Shown: positions 31,121-40,097 of the stretch, piece by piece
How the letters are laid out: every line of letters begins with the position of its first letter
Numbering within the stretch: position 1 is the first letter of the stretch
From: Paenibacillus phytohabitans
Lineage (GTDB): Bacteria > Bacillota > Bacilli > Paenibacillales > Paenibacillaceae
Direction: 5' to 3'
NCBI RefSeq assembly: GCF_013141775.1
Contig: NZ_WHOB01000069.1
Coordinates: 310,001-374,000 of the forward strand
DNA length: 64,000 bases
Program-made: the position numbers and the translations under genes
The notes under the pieces: generated by a model
Databases searched by the model: none
Told to the model about the DNA's origin: nothing
What the model saw: the letters and a program-made list of their open reading frames with translations, nothing else

Positions 31121-33547
31121 ATGTCAGCAATTCGCAAAAAACTGATATTAGTCGGTAACGGAATGGCGGGGGTACGGGCGATTGAGCATCTGCTCAAATT
31201 AGCGCCGGAGGCTTATGACATTACAATCTTTGGTTCGGAGCCGCATCCGAATTATAACCGGATCATGTTATCTTCTGTTCTTGCAGGCGGTGCAAGCCTT
31301 GATGAGATCGTAATCAACGACCTGGAGTGGTACCGGAGCTTCAATATTCAGCTGTATACGGGACACACCGTAACCTCCATTGATCCTGTAGAGCGCAAGG
31401 TCCATACGGATAAAGGAATTACTGCAAGTTATGATGAGCTGATTCTGGCAACCGGCTCCAACCCCTTCATGCTGCCGATCCCAGGTGCCGAGAAGGAGGG
31501 CGTCATTGCCTTCCGGGATATCAAGGATACACAAATCATGCAGGAGGTATCGCAAAAATATGGCAAAGCGCTGGTGATCGGCGGCGGTCTCCTCGGACTG
31601 GAGGCGGCAAGAGGGCTGCTGCATCTGGGGATGGAGGTATCGGTAGTCCACATCCATGAATATATTATGGAGCGCCAGCTGGACGAGTCCGCCTCCGTAA
31701 TGCTGCGCAAGGAACTGGAAGCCCAGGGAATGAAGTTCCTGCTGAAGAAGCAGTCTGAAGCGGTTCTTGGCAAAAAGCGGGTCAAAGGCCTTTTGTTCGC
31801 AGATGGCAGCATTGAAGACGCGGATCTGATTGTGATGGCTGTCGGCATCAAGCCGAATGTAGAGCTTGCCCGCAGCAGCGGGATTGAAGTCAACCGCGGA
31901 ATCATCGTAAATGACTATATGGAGAGCAGCCTGCCCGGCATCTATGCCGTCGGGGAGTGCGCGGAACACCGGGGTATTGCCTACGGGCTAGTGGCTCCGC
32001 TATATGAACAGGGGGCTGTCCTGGCTAAAAGGCTGGCAGGTGTACCAACAGAAGGCTACGCCGGTTCGGTTACCTCTACCAAGCTGAAAGTATCCGGCGT
32101 CGATGTGTTCTCGGCAGGACAATTCACCGAACAGCCCGGCACCAAGGCGCTGCGGTTCCAGGATGAAACCGATGGTGTGTATAAGAAGCTGGTCATTCAC
32201 GGTGATAAACTGATTGGAGCCGTGCTGTTCGGAGATACAGGTGACGGGGCGCAGTTATTCTCGATGATTAAGAAGGGCGAGAATATTAAAGGGAGAGAGA
32301 AAGAGCTGCTGCTCGGAATATCTGCTGATGCGCTGGCGCCCAAAGGGAACCGGCTTGAAGGAATGGCAGATGATGAGATCATCTGCGGCTGCAATGGAGT
32401 CTCGAAAGGGGCGATTGCCGAGGCGATTACCTCCGGCGGCTGTACCAGTGTAGGGCAGATCAAAGCATGCACCAAAGCCTCGGCTTCCTGCGGCGGCTGC
32501 AAGCCGCTGGTGGAAGGACTGCTGCAGCTATATGCCGGCGAGGCTGCCGTAACGGTCAAAGAAGGAATCTGCGGTTGCACCACGCTCGGGCGGGATGAGA
32601 TCGTCGCCGAAATCAAGCGGATGAAGCTGATGACCGTCAAGGAGGTCATGAATGTCCTGGAGTGGGGCAATGAAGAAGGCTGCGCCAAATGCCGGCCTTC
32701 CCTGAACTACTATCTGGGGATGCTCTATCCTGAAGAATATATTGATGAGAATGAATCGAGATTCACCAATGAGCGCTACCATGCCAATATCCAAAAGGAC
32801 GGTACGTACTCCGTGGTGCCGAGAATCTACGGCGGTGTCACCTCTCCGGCTGAACTGATCAAGATTGCCCAGGTTGCGGTGAAGTTCGAGGTGCCGCTGG
32901 TCAAGTTCACCGGCGGACAACGGCTCGATCTGCTTGGGGTGAAGAAGGAGGACCTGCCGAAGATGTGGGAAGAGCTGGATATGCCCTCCGGCCATGCCTA
33001 CGGCAAGACACTGCGGACAGTGAAAACCTGTGTCGGCTCCACCTATTGCCGGTTCGGCACGCAGGATGCCCTTGGAATGGGTATCCGGCTGGAACAGGCT
33101 TTTGAACGGCTGAACACACCGGGCAAAGTGAAGCTGGCTGTATCCGGATGTCCGCGCAACTGTGCGGAAGCGACAATTAAGGACTTCGGAGTCGTAGCCA
33201 TTGACGGCGGCTGGGAGCTGCATATCGGCGGTAACGGCGGCGTTCATGTCCGGGCCACGGAGCTGCTCTGCGTGGTGAAGACCGATGATGAGGTGATGGA
33301 GTGGGCCAGTGCGTTCCTGCAATATTACCGTGAGAATGCCGGGTGGAATGAACGGACTGCCCAGTGGGTGGAACGTGTCGGGCTTGACAGCATCAAGCAG
33401 GCGCTGGAGTCCCGCGAGGCACGATTGGCGCTGCAGGAGAGAATTCAGAAGACGCTTAGTCTTACCACCGATCCATGGAAGCAAATTGTGAATACACCGG
33501 AGCTGCGCAAAAATTTCGAACCGATCTCCTTGCCGGAGACAGTCTAA
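31121..33547 (+). CDS. nirB: Assimilatory nitrite reductase [NAD(P)H], large subunit
   Basis: An 808-residue NirB/NasD. Order of parts: FAD/NAD(P)H-binding domain (about 1-400, starting with GNGMAGVRAIE), a BFD-like [2Fe-2S] site with C422, C424, C457 and C460, a second BFD-like segment (CGCTTLGRDEI, CAKCRPS), and the sulfite/nitrite reductase domain, whose siroheme-[4Fe-4S] ligands are C637, C643, C677 and C681 (CVGSTYC, GCPRNC). It reduces nitrite to ammonium in the cytoplasm. I chose ATG 31121 with GGAGAGGAGAG upstream. First gene of nirB-nirD-nirC-SUMT, behind the ANTAR leader. Called nasD in Bacillus. Confidence 0.95.
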   Translation: MSAIRKKLILVGNGMAGVRAIEHLLKLAPEAYDITIFGSEPHPNYNRIMLSSVLAGGASLDEIVINDLEWYRSFNIQLYTGHTVTSIDPVERKVHTDKGITASYDELILATGSNPFMLPIPGAEKEGVIAFRDIKDTQIMQEVSQKYGKALVIGGGLLGLEAARGLLHLGMEVSVVHIHEYIMERQLDESASVMLRKELEAQGMKFLLKKQSEAVLGKKRVKGLLFADGSIEDADLIVMAVGIKPNVELARSSGIEVNRGIIVNDYMESSLPGIYAVGECAEHRGIAYGLVAPLYEQGAVLAKRLAGVPTEGYAGSVTSTKLKVSGVDVFSAGQFTEQPGTKALRFQDETDGVYKKLVIHGDKLIGAVLFGDTGDGAQLFSMIKKGENIKGREKELLLGISADALAPKGNRLEGMADDEIICGCNGVSKGAIAEAITSGGCTSVGQIKACTKASASCGGCKPLVEGLLQLYAGEAAVTVKEGICGCTTLGRDEIVAEIKRMKLMTVKEVMNVLEWGNEEGCAKCRPSLNYYLGMLYPEEYIDENESRFTNERYHANIQKDGTYSVVPRIYGGVTSPAELIKIAQVAVKFEVPLVKFTGGQRLDLLGVKKEDLPKMWEELDMPSGHAYGKTLRTVKTCVGSTYCRFGTQDALGMGIRLEQAFERLNTPGKVKLAVSGCPRNCAEATIKDFGVVAIDGGWELHIGGNGGVHVRATELLCVVKTDDEVMEWASAFLQYYRENAGWNERTAQWVERVGLDSIKQALESREARLALQERIQKTLSLTTDPWKQIVNTPELRKNFEPISLPETV

Positions 33548-33559
33548 GGGGGCTTACAA

Positions 33560-33877
33560 ATGACAATGACCAAGATGCTCATTGGTAACTTGAACGATAT
33601 TGACATCAAGGGATCGCGTAAGTTACGGGTGGGAAATACCGAGATTGCCTTGTTCCGGTTAAGCAGCGGGGAGGTGCTGGCAGTGGAGAATAAATGCCCG
33701 CATAAAGGCGGAGTCTTATCCGAAGGAATGGTCTGCGGTTCCAAGGTGCATTGTCCGCTCCATGACTGGCGGATCGATCTCCATAGCGGTGACGTGCAGG
33801 CACCCGATACAGGGCATGTGACAACCTATGAGGTGGAGGTTGATCACACCAGCGGCAGCTTGTACCTAACGATATAA
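33560..33877 (+). CDS. nirD: Assimilatory nitrite reductase, small Rieske subunit
   Basis: A 105-residue Rieske-type [2Fe-2S] protein; ligands are C46 and H48 (CPHKGG) and C65 and H68 (CPLHDW). In the family this small subunit partners NirB in NAD(P)H-dependent nitrite reduction. Twelve bases separate it from nirB. The ATG has AAGGGGG upstream. Equivalent to nasE in Bacillus. Intact and of normal length. Confidence 0.94.
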   Translation: MTMTKMLIGNLNDIDIKGSRKLRVGNTEIALFRLSSGEVLAVENKCPHKGGVLSEGMVCGSKVHCPLHDWRIDLHSGDVQAPDTGHVTTYEVEVDHTSGSLYLTI

Positions 33878-33906
33878 TTCATCCGAGCATATAAGGGGGA
33901 TTCCTA

Positions 33907-34776
33907 ATGGACTATGTCAAACCAAGTGAAGTATTGGCCTCAATGATTGAAGCCGGCAAGACCAAAGCGGAACTGGGCATTATGCAGCTGATTGTCCGCG
34001 GCAGCCTTGGGGGTGCCATACTGGCCTGTGCCACAACGCTGGCCTTTACCGCCACCGCCCAGACCAAGATCCCGATGGTTGGTGCACTTCTGTTTCCTGT
34101 AGGCTTTGTGATGATCATTCTGCTTGGGCTAGAACTCGTCACCGGCAGCTTTGCCCTGGTCCCGCTGGCTGTGCTGGAGAAGCGGACAACAATAAAACGG
34201 ATGCTGGGCAATTTCTTCTGGGTTATTATCGGGCATCTGATTGGATGCGCAGTATACGCAGCTCTGTATGGACTCACAATTACGAAGATGGGGACGGATA
34301 TGTCGAACCCGCTGATCCAGACATTAATTACGACCAGTGAGGCTAAGACTACAGCGTACAAGAGCATGGGGGCTGAGGGGATGACCCTTGTCTTCATCAA
34401 AGCCATGCTCTGCAACTGGATGGTTACGCTGGGTGCGGTAATGGCTATGACCTCGAAGTCCACATCCGGTAAAATCTTCGCCATGTGGCTGCCGATCCTG
34501 ACCTTCTTCGGGCAAGGCTTCGAGCATACGGTTGTCAACTTCTTCGTTATTCCTGCCGGAATGATGCTTGGCGCGAATGTCAGCTTCGCGGACTGGTGGA
34601 TCTGGAACGGCATTCCCGTTCTGATCGGCAATTTCGCCGGAGGCCTGCTGTTCACGGGCATTCTTCTCTATCTGTCGCAAAAAAGCTTCAAACCCGGAGC
34701 CTCTTCTGAAGCCGGATTGACGCCGGGACGCGATACAGTGATCTCAGCCACAGCCGCCCTGGAGAAAAGCCTATGA
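33907..34776 (+). CDS. nirC: Formate/nitrite transporter family channel
   Basis: A 289-residue FNT protein with six membrane segments. Conserved parts include VRGSLGGAILACATTLAF, GFVMIILLGLELVTGSFAL and the central HTVVNFFVIPAGMMLGA (FEHTVVN, with the gating His of the family). In this operon it is most likely a nitrite importer, although family members can also move formate. The last ~25 residues are a hydrophilic tail. AAGGGGG lies upstream of the ATG, and its stop overlaps the SUMT start by four bases. Confidence 0.92.
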   Translation: MDYVKPSEVLASMIEAGKTKAELGIMQLIVRGSLGGAILACATTLAFTATAQTKIPMVGALLFPVGFVMIILLGLELVTGSFALVPLAVLEKRTTIKRMLGNFFWVIIGHLIGCAVYAALYGLTITKMGTDMSNPLIQTLITTSEAKTTAYKSMGAEGMTLVFIKAMLCNWMVTLGAVMAMTSKSTSGKIFAMWLPILTFFGQGFEHTVVNFFVIPAGMMLGANVSFADWWIWNGIPVLIGNFAGGLLFTGILLYLSQKSFKPGASSEAGLTPGRDTVISATAALEKSL

Positions 34777-35540
34777 AGCGGGGCAGCATATCCATTGTCG
34801 GTGCAGGCCCCGGTGATCCCGAGCTGATTACAGTCAAGGCACTGCGGCGTATTCAGAGTGCAGATGTGATTCTGTATGACCGCCTGGTGAATGAAGAGCT
34901 GCTGGGCTATGCCAAAAGCGATGTTCTGCGCATCTACTGCGGCAAAGCGCCCGGACTTCACTCGATGCCGCAGGAATCCACCCAGCAGCTGATGATCAAC
35001 TATGCTGCAGCCGGATGTCACGTGGTACGCCTGAAAGGCGGAGACCCGTTTGTCTTCGGACGCGGCGGAGAGGAAGCGCTGGAAGCCGCTGCAGCGGGAA
35101 TCCCATACGAAGTGATTCCCGGGATCACCTCGGCGGTCGGCGCAGCCGCTTCTGCCGGAATCCCGCTGACCCATCGCGGATTGGCGGCTTCATTCGCTAT
35201 CGTGACCGGCAGCCGCTGCCATGATCAGGACTCTCCGGTACGATGGGATGCACTTGCCCATAGTGTAGACACCCTTGTCATCTATATGGGAGTCAGCAAA
35301 CTGGGCGAGATTTGTGATCAGCTTCTTAAGCATGGCAAAGACCCGCTGACACCTATTGCCCTGATTGAGAACGGGACAACAGTGCGCGAACGGACAGTGA
35401 CCGGAACGCTCGGCAGTATCGGCAAACTGGCAGCGGCGATGAGAATCAGTAATCCGGCCATCATCATTATTGGCGAAGTGGTTAAGGTAAGAGAGGAACT
35501 GCTCAGCTTGGAAAAGACAGTGCGCTCACAGATCGGCTAG
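34773..35540 (+). CDS. cobA: Uroporphyrinogen-III C-methyltransferase
   Basis: A 255-residue SUMT. The SAM- and substrate-binding blocks are VGAGPGDPELITVKALR, RLKGGDPFVFGRGGEE, and EVIPGITSAVGAAA with GIPLTHRG. It makes precorrin-2, the precursor of siroheme, which nirB needs. The ATGA overlap with nirC implies coupled translation. Neither the precorrin-2 dehydrogenase/ferrochelatase nor the uroporphyrinogen-III synthase is fused to it, so siroheme synthesis must be completed by genes outside the window. Equivalent to nasF in Bacillus. Confidence 0.94.
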   Translation: MKRGSISIVGAGPGDPELITVKALRRIQSADVILYDRLVNEELLGYAKSDVLRIYCGKAPGLHSMPQESTQQLMINYAAAGCHVVRLKGGDPFVFGRGGEEALEAAAAGIPYEVIPGITSAVGAAASAGIPLTHRGLAASFAIVTGSRCHDQDSPVRWDALAHSVDTLVIYMGVSKLGEICDQLLKHGKDPLTPIALIENGTTVRERTVTGTLGSIGKLAAAMRISNPAIIIIGEVVKVREELLSLEKTVRSQIG

Positions 35541-35556
35541 GATATAGTATAATCCC

Positions 35557-35611
35557 TAATCAGGCGTTGATATGTCCCAAGCACAGGCTTGGGCACGTCA
35601 ACGCCTGATTA
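35557..35611. repeat. 55-nt two-part hairpin without T-tract
   Basis: TAATCAGGCGTTGA pairs perfectly with TCAACGCCTGATTA over 14 bp, and inside it CCCAAGC pairs with GCTTGGG. No run of T follows, which is unusual for a terminator. It lies 17 bases after the SUMT stop. Confidence 0.8.
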
Positions 35612-35734
35612 TATGTTATATTAATGTCATACCCAAAGTGACTGCTATCACAGAAGTCCGGGCAAAATACACACTATACTGGACACCTGATCGAATTCGC
35701 AGGCATTTTGCCCTACAAAGGAGAGAAATATCTG

Positions 35735-36055
35735 ATGCAAATACAACTAAACCCGCTCACCGAAGAACGGCTTGCGCAGAGCCTTGCCGGCCAGCCCGGG
35801 CAATTCAAAATGTTCTATGATACAGAGGATTGCGGCTGCAATGGCGTGCTGGTCATCCGGATTGTAAACGGGCCTTCCCCGACGGATATCGTATTCCAAA
35901 CCGAACCCTTCACTTTTCTGTGTGACCGGCAGCAGGAATCCCTATTCGATGATGTGATGCGTCTGGAAGCAGAGGCAGGCTACCCAGCCTACAAACTGAC
36001 AAGCGATTCTACCTTGTTCGGCAGTAATATCAGGGTGCAGGATGCACGCAACTAA
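35735..36055 (+). CDS. HesB/IscA-like (YqkB type) iron-sulfur biosynthesis family protein
   Basis: A 106-residue protein of the iron-sulfur biosynthesis (HesB/YqkB) fold. Visible parts are LAGQPGQFKMFYDTEDCGCNG, then TFLCDRQQESLFDD. The classical IscA triple Cys (C, then CGC near the C-terminus) is absent; only the internal DCGCNG and one further Cys occur, so a scaffold role is doubtful. I chose ATG 35735 with AAAGGAGAG upstream; the in-frame ATG 27 bases earlier lacks such a site. Single gene with its own terminator. Confidence 0.85.
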   Translation: MQIQLNPLTEERLAQSLAGQPGQFKMFYDTEDCGCNGVLVIRIVNGPSPTDIVFQTEPFTFLCDRQQESLFDDVMRLEAEAGYPAYKLTSDSTLFGSNIRVQDARN

Positions 36056-36069
36056 CAACGGTATGTAAT

Positions 36070-36110
36070 AAGGCCATCAACCGTGAATAACGGGAGATGG
36101 CCTTTCTTTT
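36070..36110 (+). terminator. Terminator after the HesB-like gene
   Basis: AAGGCCATC pairs with GATGGCCTT, followed by TCTTTT. It may also serve the convergent SDR gene. Confidence 0.85.
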
Positions 36111-36126
36111 GAAGCAGGGCAGACTC

Positions 36127-36885
36127 TTAATAAGCAGTCCATCCGCCATCGGCCGTTACCACCGTTCCATTAATAAAGCTTGCTTCGTCTGAGCCGAGGA
36201 ACAGGGCAAGCTGCGCGATTTCCTCCGGTTTGCCTGTGCGCGGATTAAGAGCCAATCCCGGCTGCGTACGTCCCATCCCGAATTCATTAATATGCGTCAT
36301 GGTAGATCCGATATTGGTCTCCACCCCGCCCGGAGCAATCGCATTGCAGCGGATGCCCTGAGGAGCATACATGAATCCGGTATTCTTGGTGAATCCGACA
36401 ACCGCATGCTTGGAGGCTGTGTAAGCTGCACCTGCCCGGGCACCAAAAAGTCCGCCTGCGGATGCTACGTTAATGATCACCCCTTGCTGTTTAGCCAAGA
36501 AGATAGGGAGTACTTTACGTGTAGCACGCATTACGGATGTAGTATTGACGGCAAAGATGCGGTTCCAGCTGTCATCCTCAATGTCACCTGCCGGTTCAAA
36601 GTTATCCATAATCCCTGCGTTGTTCACCAGGATATCTACGGTTCCGTAGGTTTTTACTGTAGTGTCGATCAGGTTCTGGATATCAGATTCATCAGCAACA
36701 TTGGCTTTCACCGCGAGGGCTTCACCGCCGCCGGACTTAATCTCCCCGGCCACCGTCTCCGCAGCCTCCAAGTGAATATCCGCCACTACTACCTTAGCGC
36801 CTTCTTTGGCATAGAGAGCCGCAATCGCCTTGCCCATCCCGGATGCCGCCCCGGTCACTATTGCCACTTTGTTCTGAAGTCTCAC
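36127..36885 (-). CDS. Short-chain dehydrogenase/reductase
   Basis: A 252-residue classical SDR. The cofactor motif is TGAASGMGKAIA, followed by NNAGIMDNF, the catalytic Ser in VINVASAGGLFG, and YTASK for the catalytic Tyr/Lys. An Asp after the second strand (VVVADIHLE) points to NAD(H) rather than NADP(H). The start is GTG, with GGGAGGCG five bases upstream on the minus strand. It is divergent from the FGGY kinase gene. The substrate is unknown. Confidence 0.92.
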   Translation of the reverse strand: MRLQNKVAIVTGAASGMGKAIAALYAKEGAKVVVADIHLEAAETVAGEIKSGGGEALAVKANVADESDIQNLIDTTVKTYGTVDILVNNAGIMDNFEPAGDIEDDSWNRIFAVNTTSVMRATRKVLPIFLAKQQGVIINVASAGGLFGARAGAAYTASKHAVVGFTKNTGFMYAPQGIRCNAIAPGGVETNIGSTMTHINEFGMGRTQPGLALNPRTGKPEEIAQLALFLGSDEASFINGTVVTADGGWTAY

Positions 36886-37021
36886 ATGTACGCCTCCCGC
36901 TTGAATTATACTTTGTCTGGTCTAGTATCATTTGATCCATGGGGTTTTATACGCCGGGTTGACGCTATACTTCGTGAAGGCTTACCATATAGGCTATATG
37001 AACGGAAAGAGGATGAAGTAC

Positions 37022-38407
37022 ATGATCATGATCGGACTGGATATCGGAACCACCTCAATTTCCGGATTGCTCTACGATCTGGAGACACGAACCGTCCTGC
37101 ATACGATTACTGAGGAACAAACAAGTAAACCATCCAGCCCGAATCATGAATGGGAACGTCTGCAGGAGCCGGGGATTATTCTGCAGCAGGTTGAACGTAT
37201 CCTTGGTCTCCTGCTGTCAAGGGAGCCGGAAGCAGCAGGAATCGGCCTGACCGGGCAGATGCACGGGATTGTATATATAGACCAGAGCGGCAATCCTCTG
37301 GGCCCGCTCTATACCTGGCAGGATGGGAGAGGCGGCCAGCCTTGCGTGGAGGACAGCAGTTACACTTATGCGCAGAAGCTAAGTCGACTTGCCGGATATC
37401 ATATAGCTCCAGGCTACGGACTGGCCACTCACTATTATAATTTGCAGCATCAGCTGGTGCCTGAGCACACAGTCCATTTCTGCACGATTGCGGATTACAT
37501 CGCGATGAGGCTGGCGAACAGCGCAGTACCTCTAATTGATGCAACGCAGGCGTCCGGCATCGGGGGCTTCAATATACAGACAGGTGATTTTGATCAAATA
37601 GCGCTCATTAAGGCTGGAATCGACGGTGCAATATTGCCGCAGGTCGTCCCTTCCGGGACTGCAATCGGTACAACACTTCAGGGAATACCGGTGTATACTT
37701 CGCTCGGTGACAATCAGGCCAGCTTCCTGGGCAGTGTGCCGCAGCCCGCCGGTTCATTGCTGCTGAACATCGGTACGGGCAGCCAGCTATCGGCCTGGCT
37801 TCCTGAATACAACCCTGCTCCATCAGCAATGGAGGTGCGCCCTTATCCGGGCGGTGGAGTACTTATGGTAGGTGCTGCGCTTAGCGGCGGCAGATCCTAT
37901 GCTCTGCTGGAAGGCTTCTTCCGGCAGCTGATCACAGCTTACACAGGAGAAGCACCTGCAGATATCTATTCTCTGCTGGCTCAGTTGCTTACGGAAGAGC
38001 CAGCAGATGGTATGACTGCCGGACTAAAGGTAAATACACAGTTTCTAGGTACAAGAGCAGAGCCGGACAAGCGCGGCAGCATCGAAGGGATCTCACTGGA
38101 TAACTTCACACCTGCCGGACTGGCCCATGCTTTTCTCCAGGGGATGATTGATGAACTGTACAGCTTCCTTAAGGAGCTGGAGCAGCAGAGGGCGAAGGAG
38201 TTCACCCGCCTCATAGGTTCCGGTAATGCCTTGCGGAGTAATCCGGTGTTGTGTACGAAGGCTGAGGCAACGTTCGGTTTGCCGCTTACGCTTGGCGTGC
38301 AAGCAGAAGAGGCTGCTATAGGCGCGGCGCTCTGTGCCGCTGTGGGCAGCGGGTTGATCTCCAGTTTCGGGGAAGCCGGAGCTTTTCTTGGAGACTATTA
38401 TCATTGA
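37022..38407 (+). CDS. FGGY family sugar kinase (sedoheptulokinase-like?)
   Basis: A 461-residue kinase of the actin-like FGGY family. The N-terminal phosphate-binding loop is GLDIGTTSISGLLYD; TGQMHGIVYID and LYTWQDGRGG follow, and the second phosphate motif is LLNIGTGSQLSAW. The short length and the TWQDGRG segment recall sedoheptulokinase more than xylulokinase (about 500 residues), but the sugar cannot be fixed from sequence. I chose ATG 37022, nine bases after AAAGAGG; in-frame ATGs upstream lack a good site. No transporter or isomerase gene is adjacent. Confidence 0.82.
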   Translation: MIMIGLDIGTTSISGLLYDLETRTVLHTITEEQTSKPSSPNHEWERLQEPGIILQQVERILGLLLSREPEAAGIGLTGQMHGIVYIDQSGNPLGPLYTWQDGRGGQPCVEDSSYTYAQKLSRLAGYHIAPGYGLATHYYNLQHQLVPEHTVHFCTIADYIAMRLANSAVPLIDATQASGIGGFNIQTGDFDQIALIKAGIDGAILPQVVPSGTAIGTTLQGIPVYTSLGDNQASFLGSVPQPAGSLLLNIGTGSQLSAWLPEYNPAPSAMEVRPYPGGGVLMVGAALSGGRSYALLEGFFRQLITAYTGEAPADIYSLLAQLLTEEPADGMTAGLKVNTQFLGTRAEPDKRGSIEGISLDNFTPAGLAHAFLQGMIDELYSFLKELEQQRAKEFTRLIGSGNALRSNPVLCTKAEATFGLPLTLGVQAEEAAIGAALCAAVGSGLISSFGEAGAFLGDYYH

Positions 38408-38432
38408 CAAAATATATTATTTATGCTATAAT
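38404..38432 (+). promoter_or_regulatory. Consensus sigma-A promoter
   Basis: TTGACA at 38404-38409 and TATAAT at 38427-38432 with a 17-bp spacer, a perfect match. It overlaps the stop of the FGGY kinase gene. Confidence 0.93.
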
Positions 38433-38462
38433 TTACATATTAAAAGTTTGCCTATATAATGA

Positions 38463-38494
38463 GATTCTCCCGGCCGGGGGAATCTTATTTTTTT
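38463..38494 (+). terminator. Terminator-like hairpin in the methyltransferase leader
   Basis: GATTCTCCC pairs with GGGGGAATC around GGCC, followed by TTATTTTTTT. It lies only about 25 bases after the expected transcription start of the promoter at 38404, upstream of the ribosome-binding site of the methyltransferase gene. Confidence 0.85.
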
Positions 38495-38510
38495 ATGGGA
38501 GGATACACGT

Positions 38511-39428
38511 TTGAAGCAGAATGAGTCCAGTTTAACTTGCAAAGTAGCAGCGTTTGGCCGAGCCTATCACAGTAAATATGACACACCTAAGATTTTCGAT
38601 GATTATTTGGCCCAAGACTTGATTTCAGCGCAGGAGTTTTCAGACATCAGCAAGAATATGGTGCAGGGCATCACTTTTTTCAACACAGACATTGCAAATC
38701 AACATCAGGATGATCCAGACGCCATTCTGAAATGGATTACACATGTACAGCTGTCTCCGACCCCGCTCGCGCGTGCTGCTTACTGTGAGGCCCTATTGCT
38801 GCATGAGCTAACCTTAGGACTGAAGCAGTATGTCATCCTTGGAGCCGGACTTGATACCTTTGGCTACCGTCATCCTGAATTGAAAGACCAGCTGGAGATA
38901 TTTGAAGTGGACTATCCGGCTACACAGGAGTTCAAGCAGCAGCGGCTCAGTGACGCCGGGCTGGAGATTCCGGTCAATCTTCACTTTGTACCCATGGACT
39001 TCACCAGGGAATTCTCTTCTTCCAATCTGATTGGGCAAGGGTTTGATTCACAAGCCAAGACCTTCTTCAGCCTGCTGGGTGTTTCCTACTACCTCACGAA
39101 AGAGGAGAATGCCAGACTGATTACTGAAGTATTCGCCGGTCTCCCGGCAGGCAGCTCTATCGTATTTGATTATGCGGATGAGCGGCTTTTTGAAGAGAAG
39201 GGACTGTCCGGCCGGGTAGAAAAGATGCTACAGATGGCTGCCGTCAGCGGTGAGCCGATGCAATCCTGCTTCGCTTATCATGAACTGGAGCAGCTGCTGG
39301 AGCAAGCAGGCCTGCTGATTTATGAGCACTTGTCCCCGGCGGAGATCAATGACAGGTTCTTCAGCAACCGGAGTGATGCTTTGACCGCTTTTGAGACGAT
39401 TCATTATATTCATGCGATAAAACAATAA
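38511..39428 (+). CDS. SAM-dependent methyltransferase (leucine carboxyl methyltransferase family)
   Basis: A 305-residue class I methyltransferase of the LCMT/TIGR00027 group. The SAM-binding motif is YVILGAGLDTFGYR, followed by FEVDYPATQEFKQ and a VPMDFTRE motif; SLLGVSYYLTKEE is the typical later block. Family members methylate carboxyl groups or polyketide-like molecules; the substrate here is unknown. TTG start with GGGAGG nine bases upstream. Its leader has a perfect promoter followed by a terminator-like hairpin, suggesting attenuation or strong basal shut-off. Confidence 0.88.
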   Translation: MKQNESSLTCKVAAFGRAYHSKYDTPKIFDDYLAQDLISAQEFSDISKNMVQGITFFNTDIANQHQDDPDAILKWITHVQLSPTPLARAAYCEALLLHELTLGLKQYVILGAGLDTFGYRHPELKDQLEIFEVDYPATQEFKQQRLSDAGLEIPVNLHFVPMDFTREFSSSNLIGQGFDSQAKTFFSLLGVSYYLTKEENARLITEVFAGLPAGSSIVFDYADERLFEEKGLSGRVEKMLQMAAVSGEPMQSCFAYHELEQLLEQAGLLIYEHLSPAEINDRFFSNRSDALTAFETIHYIHAIKQ

Positions 39429-39447
39429 TAATTATCCGAATTACAAA

Positions 39448-39486
39448 GGAACCTCTCATTCTATTATTATAGGCGGGAGGTTCTTT
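39448..39486. terminator. Shared terminator between convergent genes
   Basis: GAACCTCTC pairs with GGGAGGTTC (one G-U) with T on the right and A on the left, so it can serve both the methyltransferase gene and the convergent P-loop gene, whose stop codon lies in the loop. Confidence 0.8.
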
Positions 39487-40097
39487 TCGATAAGAAATGC
39501 GGAGGAAGATGACTCTCCGTAAATAAAAGCTTCCATAGCCGCAGCAGCTACGTTCCTGTCAGGATGGGAATTATCGATCTGTGCCACATGGGAAGCCGGA
39601 AGCGGCCATGCCACGGTGCGGCTGCCCAGGGAAGCGCTGAACTCATCCCAGTGTGCGAACTTCCAGGCATCCAGCGGGGACTGTCTGCCCTCAAGCCGTT
39701 CACGGAACGTTGCCGCATCAGGAAGACTGACCATCACAACTTTGACCTCGACCTCCGCCAGTGTACGTCCGATGCGCGACAGTTCACGCCCGATCCACTC
39801 CGGGTCGGCGGCCTCCTTGGTGAAGGGACCTACGACGAATATATCGCTTTGCAGGCCGATATTGTCCAGTGCAGCGTCCATTGTAATCCGGTACCCCAGG
39901 TCCCGGCATAAGCTTTTATATTCATCCGAATCCCTGTCATCGGGGTCCAGTCCATGCATAGTCATGATCGCGGTAGCTGCCGGACGCAGCAGAATATCCA
40001 TATCGAATACAGAGGCCGGGCGCCGGGCTGCTATGGTTTTGGCGAGTGTTGTTTTGCCGGCCCCGCCCGGACCGAGGAAAAATACAAGTTTGTTCAT
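39456..40097 (-). CDS. P-loop kinase-like protein (AAA/adenylate-kinase fold)
   Basis: A 213-residue protein with a Walker A GPGGAGKTT at about 9-17 and an AK-like layout, including FDMDILL as a possible DxD motif. A LID-like segment REERLEGR (RERLEGR) and the FAHWDEFSASL region suggest a small-molecule kinase or ATP-sensing protein; the substrate is unknown. The ATG at 40097 overlaps the LysR stop codon by one base (TAATG), and AAGGAGAG lies inside the LysR gene, so translation is coupled. It ends at the shared terminator. Confidence 0.82.
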   Translation of the reverse strand: MNKLVFFLGPGGAGKTTLAKTIAARRPASVFDMDILLRPAATAIMTMHGLDPDDRDSDEYKSLCRDLGYRITMDAALDNIGLQSDIFVVGPFTKEAADPEWIGRELSRIGRTLAEVEVKVVMVSLPDAATFRERLEGRQSPLDAWKFAHWDEFSASLGSRTVAWPLPASHVAQIDNSHPDRNVAAAAMEAFIYGESSSSAFLIEKNLPPIIIE

